DNA of 6,214 nt from an uncultured Fretibacterium sp. (GTDB taxonomy: Bacteria > Synergistota > Synergistia > Synergistales > Aminobacteriaceae). Below the pieces are notes generated by a model. The model was given only the letters and a program-made list of their open reading frames with translations, was not told the origin of the DNA and searched no databases. Numbering within the stretch: position 1 is the first letter of the stretch; the number at the start of each line of letters is the position of its first letter. The stretch lies in the NCBI GenBank assembly GCA_905373185.1, contig CAJPSE010000103.1, positions 1-6,214 on the forward strand. The letters are read 5' to 3'. This document shows, piece after piece, positions 1-6,079 of the stretch. A program made the translations under genes and the position numbers.

Positions 1-2
1 GG

Positions 3-1460
3 AGGGGGCAGGCGGAGGCGTTCGAGAACTTGTCCGCGTCGCTCCAGGAGGAGGTAACGGCTTACCTGAAGGAGCATAAGAAATCTCTATGGGGCACGCA
101 GAAGAAGCTCTGTTACGAGCAGCCCGTCTGCCATCCCAAACTGGAGTTTTTTCCCAGGGCCAAGCGGGGTGGAGGGGCCGTGTGTTCCGTCTGCGGGCAG
201 ACCTCCGTCTGCGGCAGGGTCTCTCAGACCTCTTTCCCCCTGTTTTCAAGCCAGAGTGCGACCTTCTCCTTCAATTCCGACTTGGGGGCGCCCGACCTCA
301 TCTGTTGGGAATGTCAGTTGTTGGGCAAGTTTGCCGTTCACGCATCGTATTACAAGGTTGCAGATTCTCTGACGTACATCATGCAGCTGAACTCAGGAGA
401 TCTGGGCGTGTTGGTGGACGCTCACCTGACGTTTGGGATTCCCTCCCCACTGCGACTTTCATTGGATGACGACAAGATTTATTTCTACAACTTCGGAGAA
501 AAAAGCCGCATCCTGCAGGGTGCTCGTTTGTCCTATGAGGTTCTGTGGGGGTTCTATCTGGCGGCCTATGAGCTGGTCTTGAAGAATCAACAACAGCGCC
601 GAAACGAGGCGCACGCCCTGGAGGACCCGGACGAGGATGAGATCGACGGGGAGTCCCTCAGGCGGACGGCCGCGCTGAACGTCGTCCTTGCGGCTCTGGA
701 CTCCAAGGGGAGCACGTTCATCACCAAGGAGGTTGTCACCTATACCGACACGGCCTACCTGTTCCGGCTGATTGGCTTTATTAAAAAATATATCCGTGCC
801 GAGGCCCCGGAGGCGATGGCCCAGGATATTGGACAGTTTTTCGAGCTCCTCTTTTGGGACTTGGAGCTCCCCAATCCTCAAAAACCTTATGATCCGTTGA
901 ATGGAATGGATCGCAACGACCTGCTGCGGTGTGTGTTCGAGAAGAAATCCATCGTGTGCCGTGTGGAGAGTTTCGTGTTCAAAAAGTCTCTGGCAGTCGA
1001 TTATCCCTGGTTGGGTCGTATCTTGTACTTCGTGACGGCCTACGAGCTGGTGGTGCATTGTCGAGATTCGGAGGAAGGAGAGAAAAGAGGCATGGCTAAA
1101 GGCATGACAAAGGATCAAATTGCCCTTGCGACAAAGTTGGGGGCGCAGATCGTCCTGGCCGCGAAGGAGGCTCTGGTGGAAGAAGGGGAGGGCCTTGAAA
1201 GCATGAAGGCCGTCAAGGGCGATCTGTTTGCCCTGCGCAAGACCCGTACGGCGACGGATTTCCTGGAGCAGCTGAATCGCCTGCAGTTCCGCTACGGAAT
1301 TGTCGTCAACAAGGAGATCGCGGCGGGGGTTCTGGCTGAGGACGACGTCCCCTTCGAGGAGTTCAGGGCCTATTGCATGATCGCCGCCTTGAACGCCTAC
1401 AACAACGTTATGCGCCCTCGTACTTCTGGAGATAAGGACTCGCAGTCCGGTAACGAATGA
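3..1460 (+). CDS. cas8b1: Type I-B Cascade large subunit Cas8b1/Cst1 (5' partial)
   Basis: Large subunit of the type I-B Cascade complex, expected to recognise the PAM and help load target DNA. The reading frame is open to the left edge with no stop. A TTG at 30 (GGAGG at 14-18) could start it, but Cst1 proteins normally carry a long N-terminal domain before the cysteine motif, so I treat the gene as cut by the window. Counting residues from the TTG, paired CxxC motifs lie at C52/C55 and C92/C95 (ICWEC), the signature of the Cas_CXXC_CXXC family and a probable zinc-binding site. C28, C34 and C61 are extra cysteines. An acidic linker lies near 198-211. The last ~120 residues are strongly helical and may act as, or be separately translated as, the small subunit. 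It lies directly upstream of cas7 in the usual I-B order. The family call rests on the CxxC pair plus this order. The subtype name is less certain than the role. Confidence 0.87.
   Translation, partial: RGQAEAFENLSASLQEEVTAYLKEHKKSLWGTQKKLCYEQPVCHPKLEFFPRAKRGGGAVCSVCGQTSVCGRVSQTSFPLFSSQSATFSFNSDLGAPDLICWECQLLGKFAVHASYYKVADSLTYIMQLNSGDLGVLVDAHLTFGIPSPLRLSLDDDKIYFYNFGEKSRILQGARLSYEVLWGFYLAAYELVLKNQQQRRNEAHALEDPDEDEIDGESLRRTAALNVVLAALDSKGSTFITKEVVTYTDTAYLFRLIGFIKKYIRAEAPEAMAQDIGQFFELLFWDLELPNPQKPYDPLNGMDRNDLLRCVFEKKSIVCRVESFVFKKSLAVDYPWLGRILYFVTAYELVVHCRDSEEGEKRGMAKGMTKDQIALATKLGAQIVLAAKEALVEEGEGLESMKAVKGDLFALRKTRTATDFLEQLNRLQFRYGIVVNKEIAAGVLAEDDVPFEEFRAYCMIAALNAYNNVMRPRTSGDKDSQSGNE
1092..1460 (+). 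CDS. Possible internally translated small subunit Cas11b (in-frame 3' part of cas8b1)
   Basis: An in-frame ATG at 1092 (M355 of the cas8b1 count) is preceded by AAGGAG at 1075-1080, 11 nt upstream. Translation from it would give about 122 residues, predominantly helical by eye, running to the cas8b1 stop. In several type I systems, including I-B, I-C and I-D, the Cas11 small subunit is known to be made from an internal start within the cas8 or cas10d gene, and this size fits. Alternative in-frame starts are GTG at 1176 (AAGGAGG at 1164-1170, only 5 nt away, ~94 residues) and ATG at 1203 (GGAGGG at 1187-1192, ~85 residues). Separate translation is an inference. The sequence shows only the start signals and the frame. 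Confidence 0.5.
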   Translation: MAKGMTKDQIALATKLGAQIVLAAKEALVEEGEGLESMKAVKGDLFALRKTRTATDFLEQLNRLQFRYGIVVNKEIAAGVLAEDDVPFEEFRAYCMIAALNAYNNVMRPRTSGDKDSQSGNE

Positions 1461-1474
1461 CGGAAAAACATTGC

Positions 1475-1480
1475 AGGAGG
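1475..1480 (+). promoter_or_regulatory. Ribosome binding site of cas7
   Basis: A perfect AGGAGG lies 10 nt before the ATG at 1491, in the 30-nt gap after the cas8b1 stop. The site is A/T-rich on its 3' side (TAATATTAAG), which should keep the start unstructured. This fits high production of Cas7, which is needed in several copies per Cascade complex. Confidence 0.85.
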
Positions 1481-1490
1481 TAATATTAAG

Positions 1491-2393
1491 ATGACGAATT
1501 CCAAATGTTTGACGCTGACCTATCTGACACGCGCCTCTTACGCATCTTTGAACGGTTCCGACAAGGAGGCCGACAACATCTCCAGCATCAAAAAGATCCG
1601 AATGAACGACGGCGAGGAGTATCCGTACAAGTCCTCTCAGGCCATTCGCCGGGATCTGCGCGAGCAGCTGGCGGTGCTGGGCTGGGAGCTTTCTGAGGCC
1701 GCTTTGGCCAAACAGGCGAAGGGGGCGACGGCGACGTTGGGAGATCCTGCATCCTACATTGATGACGACCTGTTCGGCTTCATGATCGCCGACAAGGTCA
1801 CGAAAAAACGCACGGGCCCGGTGCGCGTCTCGCCCTTAATCTCCCTGGAACCCTACCGGGGGGAGCTGGACTTTGCCACGAACTATATGGGCGTTAAGGC
1901 CGGCGGAAACCCGAACATCTTCGAGACGGAGATCCACTCCGGTTTTTACAGGGGGACAATCCTGATTGAGTTAGATCGGATCGGGGCTGCCGATGCCGAG
2001 ACCTATAAACTGGATCTGGAGCCTGGCGAGAGGAAGCGTCGCGTAGCAGCGCTCCTGGATGCTATCCAGAATCTCTGGGGGATCGGACGCCAGAGTCGTT
2101 TTCTGGCGGACATCTCACCCAAGTTTGTGGCAGCCGCATTGATGGAGGTCAAAAATCCTATCTTCATGGAGTGCGTCCGCGTTTGCTTCGAGGAGGACAA
2201 GGAGAAGAAAAAATTAAGTTTCGTAGAGCACAACCTGATCGAGAACACCCTTAAGGACTGTGAGGGGGCCGTCGTTCACTGGGTTCTGGGGGAACGCAAG
2301 GGCTTTTTCTCCCGTGATATGGCGGTGGCAAAGCCTCTGGGGGAGGCGTTCGATATGATGAGAGGATGGTTGGACGAGGTCTACGGAGGGTAG
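1491..2393 (+). CDS. cas7: Type I-B Cascade backbone subunit Cas7 (Cst2/DevR family)
   Basis: Cas7 forms the helical backbone of Cascade, with several copies binding the crRNA spacer along its length. The 300-residue protein opens with a short beta strand and the family-typical LNGSDKEADNI (20-30), then SSQAIRRDLREQL (48-60), an RRM-core helix conserved in the Cst2/DevR group. Further on are DDDLFGFM (91-98) and GPVRVSPLISLEPY (109-122), also characteristic of this family. Length is normal for the family and no residue block appears missing. The start at 1491 is fixed by the strong AGGAGG and by the N-terminus matching the expected beginning of Cst2 proteins. It ends 2 nt before cas5, so the two are probably translationally coupled. 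DevR was first known from Myxococcus fruiting-body development, but nothing here suggests such a role. Confidence 0.93.
   Translation: MTNSKCLTLTYLTRASYASLNGSDKEADNISSIKKIRMNDGEEYPYKSSQAIRRDLREQLAVLGWELSEAALAKQAKGATATLGDPASYIDDDLFGFMIADKVTKKRTGPVRVSPLISLEPYRGELDFATNYMGVKAGGNPNIFETEIHSGFYRGTILIELDRIGAADAETYKLDLEPGERKRRVAALLDAIQNLWGIGRQSRFLADISPKFVAAALMEVKNPIFMECVRVCFEEDKEKKKLSFVEHNLIENTLKDCEGAVVHWVLGERKGFFSRDMAVAKPLGEAFDMMRGWLDEVYGG
2385..2390 (+). promoter_or_regulatory. Ribosome binding site of cas5, inside the end of cas7
   Basis: GGAGGG occupies the last sense codons of cas7, 5 nt before the ATG at 2396. It decides the cas5 start: the in-frame ATG at 2366 lies inside cas7, has no comparable site, and would add ten residues before the expected Cas5 N-terminus. 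Confidence 0.75.
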
Positions 2394-2395
2394 CC

Positions 2396-3184
2396 ATGTA
2401 CGGCTTTTTCGTATCGCTTCATGGGATGACGGCCTCCTTTCGAGAGCCCGGTTCTCATCTTTATCAGGCTACGCTGCCCCTGCCCCCCATCTCCGCATTG
2501 GTAGGGATGGCCGGGGCTGCCTTGGGGAAATCTTTTGAGAAGGCTTGGCCGTTCTTCAAGGATGCGGGGCTTTTCGTCGGAGTATCGGGGAGAGCCGGAG
2601 GAAACGGTATAGATCTTTGGAATTACGACAAGATGGCGGTTCCCAAGGGGAGCGAGGAGTCAGCTCATGCGAAGTTGTACGGACTATCCAAGGTGGTGCG
2701 GAAGGATATCCTGAACCGGGAGTTTCTGGCGAACCCTGAATTTGTCGTCTTTTATGCGTTGGAGGATCAAGAAAAAGCGGCTTGCCTGCATTCCGCCTTT
2801 AAGGACCCCGTGTATGCCCTTTCACTGGGGAGCAGCGACGACATCGCTCTCGTTCGGGATGTCTCGGCGCTGTGCGCGATTGGAGACGGAGAGGAGAGCG
2901 ACAGTTTTACGGACACGCTTCTGCCCGGAGACCATGCCGACGACGTCCGGTTCGATTGGGACGCTTTGAAGCGCGCTTGTGTTGTTCAAACGCTGAAAGC
3001 GCCCATGGTACGGCCCCTTATCGTGGATTTTGAGTTTAAGGGAGACGAACGTCATGGAAGCCGTTACCGCCTTTTCACTTTTTTGTCGGGGCATCAGCGC
3101 ATACAGAATCCTCAAAGGGCGTTCCGTTTTCCGAACATGGACTTGCCCGTGCCGCTTTACGGCCTGGAGGATGAGGGACAATGA
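2396..3184 (+). CDS. cas5: Type I-B Cascade subunit Cas5 (Cas5t-like)
   Basis: Cas5 caps the Cascade backbone at the crRNA 5' handle and contacts the large subunit. The 262-residue protein begins MYGFFVSLHGMTASFREP, a first RAMP beta strand and helix as in Cas5. LPLPPISALVGMAGAALG (27-44) matches the conserved Cas5 proline-rich loop and glycine-rich helix that follows. DPVYALSLGSSDDIA (137-151) is the second typical Cas5 block. RKDILNREFLANPEFVVFYA (102-121) resembles the Cas5t subgroup. In I-B systems Cas5 is not the processing enzyme, which is a separate Cas6, not present here. The start at 2396 is chosen over 2366 because of its ribosome binding site and N-terminus. The stop overlaps the cas3 start (ATGA), so Cas5 and Cas3 translation are likely coupled. 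Confidence 0.92.
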   Translation: MYGFFVSLHGMTASFREPGSHLYQATLPLPPISALVGMAGAALGKSFEKAWPFFKDAGLFVGVSGRAGGNGIDLWNYDKMAVPKGSEESAHAKLYGLSKVVRKDILNREFLANPEFVVFYALEDQEKAACLHSAFKDPVYALSLGSSDDIALVRDVSALCAIGDGEESDSFTDTLLPGDHADDVRFDWDALKRACVVQTLKAPMVRPLIVDFEFKGDERHGSRYRLFTFLSGHQRIQNPQRAFRFPNMDLPVPLYGLEDEGQ

Positions 3185-5535
3185 CCTTTTATGCCAAAGC
3201 TCTGGAGGGGATGGAGGGCACTTACGAATATCACGTGAGAACGTGCCTAGCTATCGCCTCCGAATTCCTGAGTCTCAACCGGGAGGTCTTGGAGAGGGTG
3301 TGCTCCTGCTTGGAGATCTCCTATGAGGAATTGACGGCCCTTTGTTTGAGGGCCGTTTTTTTTCATGACATCGGGAAGTTGGGGGATTTCTTTCAAGAAC
3401 GAATGCGCCGCCGTCTGGGGCCTGATGGGAAGGACGATCCGAAACGTTTTTTTCGTCATGAACTGCTCTCCGCCTGTCTCCTTCATTCGCTTTGGGACAG
3501 GAAGAAAGGGGCGTTCCCTTATGATGTCTGGGCTGTCCTAGGACATCACAAAAAGCTGGATCGCGACTGGTCTGCGTTTGTCAGAGAGAGGGATGCCCGA
3601 AAGCCCGACAGGCTCACGACGGAACAGATTCAATTTGGGCTGAACTTCGATGAACGATGGAAATCGCTTGCGGCGCAGAACGAGAAGGCATTGAAAAAAT
3701 TGCTGAATCCTCACCTCTTTGAGGATGGCGAGGATTGCAACTGGGTCGCAGGGTTTCTTGACGATTTTTTCGATCGCTGTTTGTCCTGTGAAATGTTGGA
3801 TGGGATTGATGGCGCAAAAAACAGGGCGATTTCCGCCCTGGTGCGGGGAGTTGTGGGTTACGCGGATTGGCAGGCGTCCGCTTCGCCCGAGGATCGCTTG
3901 AACCTCCAGCATTCCGTGGATACTGTAACGTTGAACGCCAAGCTCCGAGAACGGGTGGAACAACAGGCACGACCAGGCGACCCTCCCTATGCCAAATATC
4001 CGTTTCAGACTCTGTGCGAGGGAAGCCCAGGAAACGTTCTGGCCATCGCGCCCACGGGCAGCGGAAAGACGGAGGCCTCGTTGCTGTGGGCCCTGAATAA
4101 AGGGACGGGCAAGGTCTTGTTTCTGATGCCGACCAAGGTAACGTCCAACAGCCTGTACGAACGGATGAAGAGCTATTTTGCCCCCAGGGACTGCGGGATA
4201 TCGCATTCGGGGGCCGGGGTGTACCTTGTGCTTCAAAAAGAGGAAAAAGAGCAGGAGCAAAGCGTTGAGGACAAGCTCAAAGCGCTGCGCCAGTACAAAG
4301 CGTTTATGGCTCCGGTGATGGTTGCGACGGTGGATCAGCTGTTGACGGCCAACTTCAACATGGGGGACTGGTTTTTCAAGGAGCTGGCGACGCTTGGCGC
4401 CTCGGTTATCTTTGACGAGATTCACGCTTACGCTCCCTTTACCCTGGCTCTGATCACGGAGAGCATCAAGCGCATCAAGACCATGGGAGGTCGGGTCATG
4501 GTGATGAGCGCCACGATGCCCCGGAAACTGAGGAAACACTTTCAGACCCTTCTGGGCGTGGAGGTGCCTGTCGTCGCCGAGGAATTGATGGAAAAACGGA
4601 AGTGCTCCTGGGAGTACAGGGACGTTCAGCTGGAATCTTTTGATGAGGAGATTTTAAAGGCTCTTGAGCAGGGGCGTAAGGTTGCCGTTGTCGTGAACAC
4701 GGTGGATAGCGCGCAGGAGGTGTTTTTGCGATGGAAGTCCATTCTGAAAGAAAAACTGCCCTGTAAAACGGCCCTCTGTTACCACAGCCGCTTTATCATG
4801 AGGGATCGAGACAAAAAGGAAAAACTTCTGCTGGAAAAAGATAAGGAAGGACGCCCTGCCTTCGTGGACCTCGTGATTGCGACCCAGGCCATAGAGGTCT
4901 CGCTGGACATCAGTTTCGACCTCATGCTAAGCGAGTACGCTCCCTTGGACAGCCTCATCCAGCGCGCGGGGCGCTGCAACCGATTCGGAAAATCCGTGGG
5001 AGCTCGTTTTGTGGTTTTTCCCATCAGTGATGTGGCCAGGGAGTACGTCTACAAAAATGCCGAAGAACCTCTTATACGCACGCTGGATGTTCTGAAGCGA
5101 TGGGAGGGATCCCCTTCCGAGCGGGATCTGTCTGCTATGCTGGAAGAGGTCTATCTCAGTCTCAAGATTGAGGATGAGAATTACGAGGAGGGAAAACGAG
5201 TCGCGCGGAGTATTACCGCAAATCCCGATGTCTCCATTTTTGATGAGATGATCTTTCAGGAAGAGGCGTTGACGCGCAAAATCGAGTTCCTTAAGGTGCA
5301 GGTTATTCCGTATCGCTTCTATGAAGAAGTCTGGGAGCTCTGGTCGAGCGGGAACAGGGCGGATTCCCTGAAGATCGCTCAATTCGAGGTCCCCATTGGA
5401 CTCTATCAGGCAAAGAAGTTTACCCCTTCGGATGTGTCGAGAGGGATGGAGCATTTGAATATACGCGAGGTCGAATACGATGAAGAGATCGGAGTGAAGC
5501 TGAAGGATTTTGACGTGTCAGATAGTATGATATAG
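3181..5535 (+). CDS. cas3: CRISPR-associated nuclease-helicase Cas3 (HD plus SF2 helicase)
   Basis: Cas3 is recruited to target-bound Cascade, nicks the displaced strand with its HD domain, and unwinds and degrades the DNA using ATP. The 784-residue protein is a single-chain HD-helicase of normal length. HD domain residues visible: H18, H62-D63 with K66 (HDIGK), H93 and H122-H123. Helicase motifs: Walker A APTGSGKT (290-297), DEIH box (412-415), SAT (443-445), a motif IV-like VVVNTVDSAQ, TQAIEVSLDI (568-577) and motif VI QRAGRCNR (594-601). All catalytic residues expected appear present. Residues from about 640 on form the C-terminal domain. It starts at the ATG overlapping the cas5 stop, with GGAGG at 3166-3170 and GAGGG at 3173-3177. 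The stop codon overlaps the cas4 ribosome binding site. The coding sequence contains a terminator-like hairpin immediately before the HD codons and an antisense one further on. Confidence 0.96.
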   Translation: MTFYAKALEGMEGTYEYHVRTCLAIASEFLSLNREVLERVCSCLEISYEELTALCLRAVFFHDIGKLGDFFQERMRRRLGPDGKDDPKRFFRHELLSACLLHSLWDRKKGAFPYDVWAVLGHHKKLDRDWSAFVRERDARKPDRLTTEQIQFGLNFDERWKSLAAQNEKALKKLLNPHLFEDGEDCNWVAGFLDDFFDRCLSCEMLDGIDGAKNRAISALVRGVVGYADWQASASPEDRLNLQHSVDTVTLNAKLRERVEQQARPGDPPYAKYPFQTLCEGSPGNVLAIAPTGSGKTEASLLWALNKGTGKVLFLMPTKVTSNSLYERMKSYFAPRDCGISHSGAGVYLVLQKEEKEQEQSVEDKLKALRQYKAFMAPVMVATVDQLLTANFNMGDWFFKELATLGASVIFDEIHAYAPFTLALITESIKRIKTMGGRVMVMSATMPRKLRKHFQTLLGVEVPVVAEELMEKRKCSWEYRDVQLESFDEEILKALEQGRKVAVVVNTVDSAQEVFLRWKSILKEKLPCKTALCYHSRFIMRDRDKKEKLLLEKDKEGRPAFVDLVIATQAIEVSLDISFDLMLSEYAPLDSLIQRAGRCNRFGKSVGARFVVFPISDVAREYVYKNAEEPLIRTLDVLKRWEGSPSERDLSAMLEEVYLSLKIEDENYEEGKRVARSITANPDVSIFDEMIFQEEALTRKIEFLKVQVIPYRFYEEVWELWSSGNRADSLKIAQFEVPIGLYQAKKFTPSDVSRGMEHLNIREVEYDEEIGVKLKDFDVSDSMI
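3312..3321. repeat. 10-bp perfect palindrome GGAGATCTCC in cas3
   Basis: A perfect 10-bp palindrome in the cas3 coding sequence, 12 nt upstream of the terminator-like hairpin. It has no loop, so it is more likely a chance double-stranded palindrome than an RNA hairpin. I record it because of its position next to the hairpin. Confidence 0.4.
3334..3363 (+). terminator. Intrinsic terminator-like hairpin inside cas3 (possible attenuator)
   Basis: Stem 3334-3341 (ACGGCCCT) pairs perfectly with 3349-3356 (AGGGCCGT) around a 7-nt loop. Eight uninterrupted T residues follow (3356-3363). This is the full architecture of a Rho-independent terminator, read in the operon's direction, about 150 nt into cas3. 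The codons involved specify residues 52-61 and run straight into the HD dyad at 62-63. A translating ribosome would cover the stem and suppress termination, so it would act mainly when cas3 translation lags. The structure is seen in the sequence. Its activity is inferred. Confidence 0.6.
3816..3840 (-). terminator. Terminator-like hairpin on the antisense strand of cas3
   Basis: CAGGGCG (3822-3828) pairs perfectly with CGCCCTG (3834-3840) around a 5-nt loop. On the + strand it is preceded by six A (3816-3821). Read on the minus strand this is a GC-rich 7-bp hairpin followed by six T, an intrinsic terminator shape that would stop antisense transcription. On the + strand no T-run follows. It lies within intact cas3 codons, so it may be coincidental. 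Confidence 0.35.
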
Positions 5536-5539
5536 GAGG
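5534..5539 (+). promoter_or_regulatory. Ribosome binding site of cas4, overlapping the cas3 stop
   Basis: AGGAGG shares its first two bases with the cas3 TAG stop codon and lies 6 nt before the cas4 ATG at 5546. This arrangement supports re-initiation by ribosomes ending on cas3. Confidence 0.85.
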
Positions 5540-5545
5540 CGTCTC

Positions 5546-6052
5546 ATGTTTTCCGAGCCTGTGCACATCAACGGGCATTTGGTCCAGGCTTTTTGGATTT
5601 GCAATCGTCAAGTTTGGCTTCTGGGACATAGTGTGAGTGCCGAGCAAAGCAATGAATTCCTCGCCCTCGGCCGCCTGATCGACCGGAACAGCTATGCCCG
5701 GGAGCGGCATCAGGTGGCGTTCGGGGACAACAGGTTCGACTTTGTCCAGGGCGCGGATGGGGAGATGGTGGTATGCGAGGTCAAGAAGAGCAGCCGTGCT
5801 GAGCGTTCGGCGCGGCTGCAGCTTGCCCATTACCTCTACGATCTCCGAAAGGCCGGGATCGAGGCCCGGGGAATTCTGATGTTCCCCACCGAGAAGAAGC
5901 GCGTCGAGGTTGTCCTGACGGATGAGCTCGCAGCGGAGTTGGACTCCATCTATGCCGGGATCGAGGAGCTTGTTCGAAAGGACGCTCCGCCTGTGGCGGA
6001 GTCCTGCAAGTATTGCCGCAAGTGTGCCTATGCCGAGTACTGCTGGGGATAG
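5546..6052 (+). CDS. cas4: CRISPR adaptation nuclease Cas4
   Basis: Cas4 is a RecB-like iron-sulfur nuclease that works with Cas1-Cas2 to select PAM-containing prespacers and trim them. The 168-residue protein has the usual layout. An N-terminal cysteine C19 (WICNRQVW) pairs with a C-terminal cluster C157, C160 and C166 (CxxCx5C), the expected four 4Fe-4S ligands. C154 is an extra cysteine. Nuclease core: D65 (FDFV), E78-V-K80 (CEVKKS) and Q92LAHY96, matching the D, ExK and QxxxY motifs. In the helix before them, LGRLIDRNSY has D46 where many Cas4 proteins carry the motif I histidine. Length is typical for the short I-B Cas4. It lies between cas3 and cas1, as in other I-B loci, with its own strong ribosome binding site. 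The call is secure. Whether D46 alters activity is open. Confidence 0.94.
   Translation: MFSEPVHINGHLVQAFWICNRQVWLLGHSVSAEQSNEFLALGRLIDRNSYARERHQVAFGDNRFDFVQGADGEMVVCEVKKSSRAERSARLQLAHYLYDLRKAGIEARGILMFPTEKKRVEVVLTDELAAELDSIYAGIEELVRKDAPPVAESCKYCRKCAYAEYCWG
5985..6001. other. GC-rich 7-bp hairpin near the cas4 3' end
   Basis: CTCCGCC (5985-5991) and GGCGGAG (5995-6001) form a perfect stem with a 3-nt loop, in the codons just before the Fe-S cysteine cluster. No T-run follows closely; the nearest is 6056-6061, about 55 nt away, so it is not a standard terminator. It may slow ribosomes or protect mRNA, or be chance. Confidence 0.35.
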
Positions 6053-6067
6053 CGCTTTTTTGAGGAA

Positions 6068-6073
6068 AGGAGG
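6068..6073 (+). promoter_or_regulatory. Ribosome binding site of cas1
   Basis: AGGAGG, within a longer purine run (6066-6074), lies 6 nt before the ATG at 6080. It fixes the start of the truncated cas1 in the 27-nt gap after cas4. Confidence 0.85.
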
Positions 6074-6079
6074 GACACG

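Noticed and set aside
726..733. Perfect AAGGAGGT inside cas8b1
   Set aside because: No usable start codon lies at a proper distance downstream. It encodes part of an ordinary peptide and is probably chance purine-rich coding sequence.
775..800. AT-rich patch in cas8b1 resembling a -10 element
   Set aside because: No convincing -35 element at correct spacing on either strand, and it lies inside a coding region with no gene start nearby.
541..1060. Possible internal repeat in Cas8b1: AYELV occurs near residues 179-183 and 338-342
   Set aside because: Only five residues match clearly and the surroundings align weakly, so a true duplication is not supported.
459..1118. Minus-strand open frame of 219 codons opposite cas8b1
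   Set aside because: No family motif, and it is antisense to the CxxC-containing cas8b1 frame, which fits the operon.
2366..2395. Upstream ATG extending cas5 by ten residues into cas7
   Set aside because: The ATG at 2396 has GGAGGG 5 nt upstream and gives the expected Cas5 N-terminus. The extension is basic and unlike the family.
3538..4539. Long open frame of 333 codons on the minus strand
   Set aside because: It lies wholly opposite the well-supported cas3 frame, has no recognisable domain, and is rich in Arg, Pro, His and Gln as expected of a shadow frame in a GC-rich gene.
4715..4766. AGGAGG followed 10 nt later by an out-of-frame ATG (4731) inside cas3
   Set aside because: The frame stops after 11 codons and has no other support.
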